DNA of 64,000 nucleotides from Liolophura sinensis (Eukaryota > Mollusca > Polyplacophora > Chitonida > Chitonidae): the NCBI RefSeq assembly GCF_032854445.1, contig NC_088305.1, positions 15,669,717-15,733,716 of the forward strand. Reading direction: 5' to 3'. Each line of letters starts with the position of its first letter. Position 1 is the first letter of the stretch. Below the pieces are notes generated by a model. That model was not told the DNA's origin, made no database searches, and saw nothing but the letters and a program-made list of their open reading frames with translations. Shown here piece by piece: positions 52,401-62,800 of the stretch. The position numbers and the translations under genes are program-made.

Positions 52401-55400
52401 AACAAGTAACATTTTCACTTCGTTATGACGGACAGGAGACATCCTGTGCTAGCGCGCCAACCAACTGAGCCACGGAGGCCCCCTCAACATTTTTAACATG
52501 TACACACAACTAACAGGGTCTGCTCTAATCTGGCACATTCTCTTTTGTGCCATGTTTACCACGTTCAGTATTTCTAATTCCTTGGTATGGTCTACGTACA
52601 TGTATAACACAATGTGGTGAGGTGATCGAAAATTTGGGAAATTTGTGGCACTTCAGAATACTGGAAATCCACTATATTCTGCTCCACTTACACGAGGAAA
52701 TCAGACTGCTGGAAATCCAGTACACTGTTGCACTTTAACAAAGAAATCAGAATACTGGAAATCCAGTACTCTGCTGCGCTTACACCAGGAAATAAGAATA
52801 CTGGAAATCCAATACACTGCTGCGCTTACACGGGAAAATCAGAATTCTGGAAATCCAGAACACTGCTGCACTTACACAAGTAAATCAGAATACTGGAAAT
52901 CCAGAACACTGCTGGGCTTACACAAGGAAATCAAAACACTGGAAATCCAGTACACTGCTGCACTTACACAAGGAAATCAAAGCACTGGAAATCCAGTACT
53001 CTGCTGGGCTTACATGAGGAAATCAGAATACTGGAAATCCAGTACACTGCTGCGTTTACACGAGGAAATCAGAATACTGGAAATCCAGAACACTGCTGGG
53101 CTTACACAAGGAAATCAAAACACTGGAAATCCAGTACACTGCTGCACTTACACAAGGAAATCAAAGCACTGGAAATCCAGTACTCTGCTGGGCTTACATG
53201 AGGAAATCAGAATACTGGAAATCCAGTACACTGCTGCGTTTACACGCAGAAATCAGAATACTGGAAATCCAGTACACTGCTGCGCTTACACGAGGAAATC
53301 AGAATACTGGAAATCCAGAACACTGTTGGGCTTACACGAGGAAATCAGAATACTGGAAATCCAGAACACTGCTGGGCTTACACAAGGAAATCAAAACACT
53401 GGAAATCCAGTACATTGCTGCACTTACACAAGGAAATCAAAGCACTGAAAATCCAGTACTCTGCTGGGCTTACATGAGGAAATCAGAATACTGGAAATCC
53501 AGTACACTGCTGCGTTTACACGCAGAAATCAGAATACTGGAAATCCAGTACACTGCTGCGCTTACACGAGGAAATCAGAATACTGGAAATCCAGTGCTCT
53601 GCTGCGCTTACACAAGGAAATCAAAACACTGGAAATCCAATACACTGCTGCGCTTACACGAGGAAATCACAACACTGGAAATCCAGTACTCTGCTGTGCT
53701 TACACGCAGAAATCAGAAAACTGGAAATCCAGAACACTGCTGGGCTTACACAAGGAAATCAAAACACTGGAAATCCAGTCCTCTGCTGCGCTTACACGAG
53801 GAAATCAGAATACTGGAAATCCAGTACTCTGCTGCGCTTACACGAGGAAATCAGAAAACTGGAAATCCAGTACTCTGCTGCGCTTACACGAGGAAATCAG
53901 AAAACTGGAAATCCAGTACTCTGCTGCGCTTACACCAGGAAATCAGAAAACTGGAAATCCAGTACTCTGCTGCGCTTACACGAGGAAATCAGAATACTGG
54001 AAATCCAGTACTCTGCTGCGCTTACACGCAGAAATCAGAAAACTGGAAATCCAGTACTCTGCTGCGCTTACACGAGGAAATCAGAAAACTGGAAATCCAG
54101 TACTCTGCTGCGCTTACACGAGGAAATCAGAACACTGGAAATCCAGTACTATGCTGCGCTTACACGAGGAAATCAGAATACTGGAAATCCAGTACACTGC
54201 TGGGCTTACACAAGGAAATCAGAAAACTGGAAATCCAGTACTCTGCTGCGCTTACACGAGGAAATCAGAATACTGGAAATCCAGTACTCTGCTGCGCTTA
54301 CACGCAGAAATCAGAAGACTGGAAATCCAGTACTCTGCTGCGCTTACACCAGGAAATCAGAAAACTGGAAATCCAGTACTCTGCTGCGCTTACACGAGGA
54401 AATCAGAAAACTGGAAATCCAGTACTCTGCTGCGCTTACACGCAGAAATCAGAAAACTGGAAATCCAGTACTCTGCTGCGCTTACACGAGGAAATCAGAA
54501 CACTGGAAATCCAGTACTCTGCTGCGCTTACACGAGGAAATCAGAATACTGGAAATCCAGTACTATGCTGCGCTTACACGAGGAAATCAGAATACTGGAA
54601 ATCCAGTACACTGCTGGGCTTACACAAGGAAATCAGAAAACTGGAAATCCAGTACTCTGCTGCGCTTACACGAGGAAATCAGAATACTGGAAATCCAGTA
54701 CTCTGCTGCGCTTACACGCAGAAATCAGAAAACTGGAAATCCAGTACTCTGCTGCGCTTACACGAGGAAATCAGAAAACTGGAAATCCAGTACTCTGCTG
54801 CGCTTACACCAGGAAATCAGAAAACTGGAAATCCAGTACTCTGCTGCGCTTACACGAGGAAATCAGAATACTGGAAATCCAGTACTCTGCTGCGCTTACA
54901 CGCAGAAATCAGAAAACTGGAAATCCAGTACTCTGCTGCGCTTACACGAGGAAATCAGAAAACTGGAAATCCAGTACTCTGCTGCGCTTACACGAGGAAA
55001 TCAGAAATCTGGAAATCCAGTACTCTGCTGGGCTTACACAAGGAAATCAGAACACTGGAAATCCAGTACTCTGCTGGGCTTACACAAGGAAATCAGAACA
55101 CTGGAAATCCAGTACTCTGCTGTGCTTACCCTGGTAAAGCAGAATTTTCCTGTCAATACACATGCGATGCAGTGTGCAAGTTAACACACAACTTTAAGAT
55201 TCCAATAACCTAAAAGATTTTTCAAGAAACAGTGCCAATTCGTCACTGCTGTACAGTAGTTGTAGTCAGCAGATGGAAAAATATACCTTTATCTGGATTG
55301 ACAGTATAAGTTTTATACAATGAACAAGCAAATACAAAATGATATTCATTTTCAACAACATTACAAGCACCACAATTTCTTTCATCAAAAGAAAGTTTGT

Positions 55401-58400
55401 TAGACGCCTTGTGAGACGCCTCCCAGTTTCGACTGATAATCCATGGGAAGAAGCTGTTAACCTGGTTATTTCCACCCTAATCTTCTTTATCCCAATACAT
55501 AAATCAATATAGAAGTTTCCTCTACCCATAGTTGTGTACCATGCGTGACTAAGCCCAAGGGAATGTAACAAATCATGTAACTTTGATACCCAGTTAGTCT
55601 GCTTCGTGACAGATCATCATTCAATAATACCATGTAAGCCCGTTTTACAACACGTCTGCCTCCTGATGGAGTAATTGAAGACACAGCATGGCATTACACT
55701 TATGTGTACAAGTGATGCGCTTCTACAGCCATCAAATGATCTGCAGTGTATTTATTTATTTATTTATTTATTTATTTGATTGATGTTTTATGTCGTATTC
55801 GATATTTTACTTATACAATGGGAGCCATCATTACAGTGGGAGGAAACGGAGACAGATCCCGAGTGAAACTCACGACTATGGATCTGCAGCTTCAATTTTG
55901 GACCAAATTTTTAACATTATTCAATGTTATGGCATGAACCAAATACTTACTGTAATAGTGACAGGAGTAGGGGAATTCCCCCCATTAGTCTGATGTCATT
56001 GCTGAAGTCAGGGTCTTCTGCCAGCAATACCAGGCACCACACAACATGCCACAGCAGCATGGCATTGTCACTGTGTAACTGACTGAAAATATACAGAAGC
56101 ATGGCATTGTAAGTGTGCAACTGGACTGAAAATATACAGCACCACAGCATTATCAGTGTGCAACTCCCTGAAACAGCATTACCACTGTGCAATTGACTGA
56201 AAATATACAGAAGCATGGCATTGTAAGTATGCAACTGGACTGAAAATATACAGCACCACAGCATTATCAGTGTGCAACTCCCTGAAAATATACAGGACCA
56301 CAGCGTTATCACTGTGCAATTGACTGAAAATATACAGAAGCATGGCATTGTAAGTGTGCAACTGCCTGGAAATATACACCCAAATGGCAGTGTTACTAAG
56401 CAACAGACTGGAAATATGTTTAAATATCACAAGCTAAGATCACAAATAAAATGTAAGTCATAATGGTGAATGGTGAGTCACCTCAATGGTGAGTTGACTG
56501 ATGCTAAAGACTTGATCACTTCAATGGTGAGCTATCTGAAGGTAAAGACTCGCTTCAATGGTGAGCTATCTGGGGGTAAAGACTCACTTCAATGGTGATT
56601 TATCTGAAGGTAAAGACTCACTTCAATGGTGAGCTATCTGAAGGTAAAGACTCACTTCAATGGTGAGCTATCTGAAGGTAAAGACTCACTTCAATGGTGA
56701 GTTATCTGAAGGTAAAGGCTCACTTCAATGGTGATCTATCTGAAGGTAAAGACTTACTTCAATGGTGAGCTATCTGAAGGTAAAGACTCACTTCAATGGT
56801 GAGCTACCTGAGGGTAAAGGCTCACTTCAATGGTGAGCTATCTGAAGGTAAAGACTCACTGCAATGGTGAGCTACCTGAAGGTAAAGGCTCACTTCAATG
56901 GTGAGTTATCTGAAGGTAAAGGCTCAATTCAATGGCGAGCTATCTGAAGGTAAAGACTCACCTTAACAGGATTGGAACTCCATCATAGACCTTGACCATC
57001 TCCTTACTCTGAGGGTCCGCACACAACAACCGCAGCAGATTGGCAGCCAATCTGAGGAAACCATATTACATGTCACTGAACATGAACAAGTATTTATGCA
57101 TTGATTTATTCGTTTATTTCACTGGTGTTTTATGCTGAACTTGTGAGTACTTCACCTATATGATGGTGGCCAGCATTATACTTGGAGGAAACCTGTAAAA
57201 GCCTAGGGGGAAACCCATGATCTTTTATGCACTGATGTCTAGTATATAGAGATTGTCATGATAGTGCTTGATCTGTGATCATGTATTAACATCGAGCTGT
57301 CTGAGGCCACAGCCCAACCTCAGACAACCAGATGTTCATACATCTGGATGATCTATTTATCATATACCTCTTATTCAGTGAAATCAACAAGAACGAAATC
57401 ACAAGCATACAAGTTCAACTATAGCACCGAAGTGTCTGATCATGTCATTCATAAACCCACAATTAACATAGTTCAAAATAGTTATTAAATTACTCAACGG
57501 AAAGTGAGTGCAGATATTAAAACTGATTATTGAAATTAATTTGAAAATAATCATAAATTTTCTACTCCATGATGCCTGATGAATAACCATAGTTTTAAAT
57601 GGTTTTCATTCATTATCAACAACAAAAACAAATCAAATGCCAAACTGCAACTTGACTGAACTATCTTGAATAAAAAAATATGACTACTGCGGTTCTCAAT
57701 AACGCTGAAATTTCATCTTGGAAAGAATTGGCAGGATCGCCGGGGACATTTTACTGCTCAGTGTTTTGTCAACGTTGCGCATCCCAAATATATTTACATA
57801 ATTTCCCCAGTAGGAGGCGCAAGCAAGGTCAGGGAGTTGAAAGTGGTCCTAGAATGAGTGCTGACTCTGATACAAATCTTTGTATCATGTGGTGAATACC
57901 AGCTGCCCATACAGAGAGGTATATGATAACTGTTATTATAGCCAGTGGTACAATACATGGTCACATAGCTTGTTAATATACTGAACAGCCAGATATATAT
58001 TCATATATATCCTTTGATTTTGAAGACATTATAAAGAAATACAGATGAAATGACAAACAGAATGCTATATACAGTTTCATAGAAAAATACAAAGAAATTC
58101 TATTTCTGGACTCCTGGTCATGATCCGAAATATTTCTACATCTATAAGTACTAGCTACTGTATAATTATATGTTTATTTAGGGACTGTCCTCATAAATTG
58201 TTTGCTCTGGGTCATATTTAACCGCAGGAAAGATACACTCAAACGAAGGGTGTCAAGTCTGTTCTTTTCCTTGCCATCGATTATTGGAAAAAGCCACAGA
58301 GAGAGCAGGTCTGGCAAAATTAGTCCATTTGCACAGCAGAATGTGTCGGCTACAATGACATGCTTCACCGATCACAACTCACAGGATACTGCTCATCTTT

Positions 58401-59810
58401 ACTTTTTCCGCTCGACTTGCTGACAGTAAAACAAATACCAAATTAAGATAAGAATCAGTTTTCACTTTTCTTCGCCTTCTCACCTTTTATTTACTTCCTT
58501 CTACAAAAAGTATATCCAGTGATTCGACTGTTGCATGAATACTATGAAATAACCCTGCACATTTCGTTTCGATCACGAAGGCTCGGTGTGAGTAAATTCA
58601 GACACCCGGATATATTTTTAACACGACAATAAAAACTTTTAATCAACGACAAACAGTGCCTGATCAGCAGAGACCTCAACATCCACGGTCACAAGGCTAG
58701 ATTTAACCATTCACATTAAATGACAATGAAGTTTTTTTTTATTAGATCACAAGCCAAGACTTGAGATCTGAAAAAACACCCACTACACAATATAGTGTAT
58801 AGTCAGCACAGACGAATGAAAATATTTTATGGGGTCAGTCCCTAATTGTGCATGTGCTGTGCGCATATTTAACTTAGTGTGTAGGATTCACAATCATACA
58901 TGCTTATACACCCAGTAAGTGCCTTAATCCCACACCTCCACGTATTGGTATTAACATAAATCATACTTACTTTTTTGTCAGCGTATCATATTCCTGTATT
59001 ATTGTCAGCAGAACTTCTATAGAGTTTAATTCCCCTATCAGCTTCCTGGGCTGTCCACTGCAGGACAAACAGTGCAGTCATTATACAATGGTTTATTAAT
59101 ACAATACATGAAAACAGTATGAAAACAGTTCAAATGTTAACTGACCAATACTTTACGCCGTGACTGGCTAAGGGCAGTCACACAGTTATTTATTTGACTG
59201 GTCTTTCAATTAACGGTGAAAATTTTCATTTCCATGACAACAGTCAGATTCACTGGTGGAGCAAACCAAAGTGCCAAGCCCTGCGATCAGGAGGCAATCT
59301 TAGACTTAAGTTTCAAATGATTTTAAAAATGTTATTTCTTACATAACAAGGTATAGTCAATAAATGCTTGACAACTAATTCTTTAATCTTGGAAACTGCA
59401 ACAGCTGATCTTGAACTGAATGTAGTTACCCAACATGTTGGGCAAGGGCCTGAATAAGTAAGTCGCAGAGATCCCAGTGTGTTTGACGTAGCATTCCTGA
59501 CCAGTCTAGCCAATAAACTCGCATACGTGTATTTGTATCTTGAAGCAACGTTAAACCCAAACAACTAAGTAACCTCGGAAGATGGTTATAATTACCTCTG
59601 AGCCAGACTGATGAGTGCATAGAGTGAGCAGTGTAACACTACAGGGTCTCTTGCTGTCAACAACAACACCAGCCACTGCAAACAAAGAGAAGGCCATATA
59701 GAATATAAGACATGACAGAGCAGCGATGACTTTGTGACAGTGGGGAAATTGTCATGTTACTAGCCTGTGAAATATGGGCTCTTGTCAAAATACCCCAGTC
59801 AGGGTTTAAT

Positions 59811-59867
<57 letters not shown>

Positions 59868-62800
59868 ACATGTATGCTTGGGGTTTCATGCCGTACTTAA
59901 CAATTTTTTCAGTCGTATGATGACGAGGACTCACTAAGTGTATGTGTACATATATTGTGTCTTCTTGTGGCAGGGCGAGTCCATGTCGCCAAAGTGCTGC
60001 CACCACTGAACCATCATGCTGAAGACACTGGACATGACACCCCACTCAGTCACAGTATACTGACACTGGGCCAAAAAGTCATGTTTCCTTGCTCTAACCT
60101 TGGATGAGCACCAAGCGAGGCAGCAGCAAGTACCATTTTAAAATCTTTGGTACGACTCCACCCCAGTTTGATCCTGAGGCCTCCCGATTTGAGACGGATG
60201 CTCTAATCAATGGTAGATGTTATTTTCGGCATACCGAATAGCTTATGCCTACAAGGACATGCATACAGATGTGTACCATACAAATACATGTATGATGTGA
60301 ATGTCCGTGTTCGTGTTCAGGGGTTAGTTTTCAGTTCAGTTAATAGTATTTTGTAACTTCTGTGTGCAGGTGCTACTGTGGAAATTCCACTTTATTCCTC
60401 TCGTAGCTCTCAGCTGTAAAATGGCAAGAGCACATATGGCTGTTCTTGGTGAGTACAAAATCGTCTTACGCTGTAAATCCACTCCTTCCCGAGGGCCAAA
60501 TTCGCCTGGACAGCTTGAAAAAAAACCAGGGTTCTTCGACATCCTATTTTTAGAACCGTATGCAGAACATCAAACACGAATATGTAGTGAAAAGTGTGGG
60601 CGTATTGACTTGTTACCAAGGCCTCATATATAGTGATAGAGTGGACGTGCTGACTTGTCACTAAGGTCCCATCATGTAGTGATAAGAGTGGTCGGCTGAC
60701 TTCTCACTAAGGCCCCATCAAGTAGTCATAGAGCGGACGGCTGACTTGTCACTAAGGCCTCATAGGTAGTGAAAAGTGTGGGCCCGTCGAGTTGTTATGA
60801 AGGCCCCATATGTAGTGATAGAGTGGACATGCGGACTTGTCACTAAGGCCCCATATGTAGTGATAGAGTGGACGGCTGACTTGTCACTAAGGCCCCATAT
60901 GTAGTGAAAGCGTGGACATGCTGACTTTTCACTAAGGCCCCGTATGTAATGATAGCCTGGACGTACTAACTTGTCATGTCAACTGAGGACACAAACCTGA
61001 TGAGCTCCACATGCCACTAGCCATTCTCTCTGCTCCACCAATGCAGACAGCTTCTGATAAATATCTACAAACAAACGTAGAGGGAAATAAATATTTTTCA
61101 ATATCATCGGACAATATAAATACCATGAATACCAGCAATGAAAAATCATCTATTTGTTGGAAATGTAGATATTCCAGGAATTGTTCACATATTTATATGA
61201 TCAGCAAGCCTTGAAAAACAGTAAAATCATATAACACATTAAAAACTGTCAAAATAAAATAGCAGATTTTCAATTTAAATTTTAATCCACATTTCGATTA
61301 TTTTTTTTTCCAGTTTACCTGTAAAACACAAATTAAAATTCGCTTAGGACAAATACAATGAAAAACATACACTAAATAACATTAAAACAGATTCTTTCCA
61401 CAAAACCAATTTCAGTTGCAGACTACAAGTACATGTATATATTCTATTATAAATAAACTCTATATGGAAACTAAGTGCGTACATGTAACTTTGTAAAGAA
61501 AAAAAATTAATCATTAACAACGGAAAATATTGTCACCACAAGAGCTGCTGGTTGAAGAGATATATTCCATATGCAGAATACATACAGCATTATCATGACT
61601 TATCTCCCTTGGATTATGAACACGCATTTCAGAACTGCAACAAACAACTCATTTTTGTCTTACTTGTTATTTCCTTCAGTATATCAACAACATAAGGCCC
61701 ATCTCCGTAGGTAAGATAACTGTCTGTAGCTTTCTTCAAATGCTTAAAAAGAGACATGAAAAATAGCTAAGTTCTCTTCAACAACATGAAACTCTGCGGG
61801 TAAAGAAAGTGGAATAGCTGTAACATATAATTTGTAGCAAGGCTATGAAAGAGCTTGCCAGTAGAGACACATAAATGCAACCTTCAGTTGAAGTCTCGAT
61901 GTCATGAATTTGGAAATTTATGACAATTATTGTGCACACAGAGCACCAGTGATGGAACATCCCCCTTGCATCAGTGTACTTAAATGCATGCATAACTTCA
62001 GGTGAATACATGCTGTACTTTTTGAGATACTACCCCTAAAATTCTGTTCAACATTGATACTTATACCTTATACACCAAATCATGTAATTTACGGCATTTA
62101 ATTATATGAACACATCAAATCAATGATGGAATATACCCCTCCTGTAATTCTGCTCTACAAGCGTGCAAACCCTAAGCTCGATAAATGCAGTGCTTTTTGA
62201 GATACCAACCCCAACATTTTGTTCAACATTGTCCAGCTCATGCTGGCTTCCTCTCTGGCTGTAAGTGGGAAGGTCTGCCAGCAACCTGCAGATGGTCGTA
62301 GGTTTCCCCCGGGCTGTGCCTGGTTTCTTCCCACTATAATGCTGGCTGCCATCATATAAGTGAAATATTCTTGAGTACGGCGTAAAACATCAATCAAATA
62401 AAGAAATAAATATTGTACGCCGACACTGATGTTCAGGGTACGACATGGGCTACACCTGTACTTTGTACAAGCAAGCTAAAAATGACAGCTGATACCATAT
62501 ATTTCCAAATCATCATACTTATTGAAGGTTTACAGTACATAAAGGTACTGTCCACCCGTTTTGAGACTGCTGATCACACTTTGAACATAAACACTGCCTT
62601 AAGGGCTGTTCCCATCTGGCCTGGTTGGCTCAGTTGTTCTGATGGGCTAGACAGTTTGATGGAAGCCAGAATTTTTCACTGTCCCTAAATAGTTGTTGCA
62701 AAGTTGGAAATTCCACATACATTTAAGTTTTTCCTGATGATAATGAAGTGCTCCTCTCATAGATGGAACAAGTACTAGGCTGGCATAGCAAGTTTGTGGG

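Noticed and set aside
53198-55213. 671-codon open frame
   Set aside because: It is the 46-bp minisatellite read through three stop-free frames. There is no start context, no domain and no unique sequence except the last few codons.
55951-56348. Extended NEK10 exon 8 running into the repeat (repeating IFSQLHSDNAMLL)
   Set aside because: The acceptor at 56083 gives a gap-free match to NEK10. The extension is repeat copies of the acceptor region.
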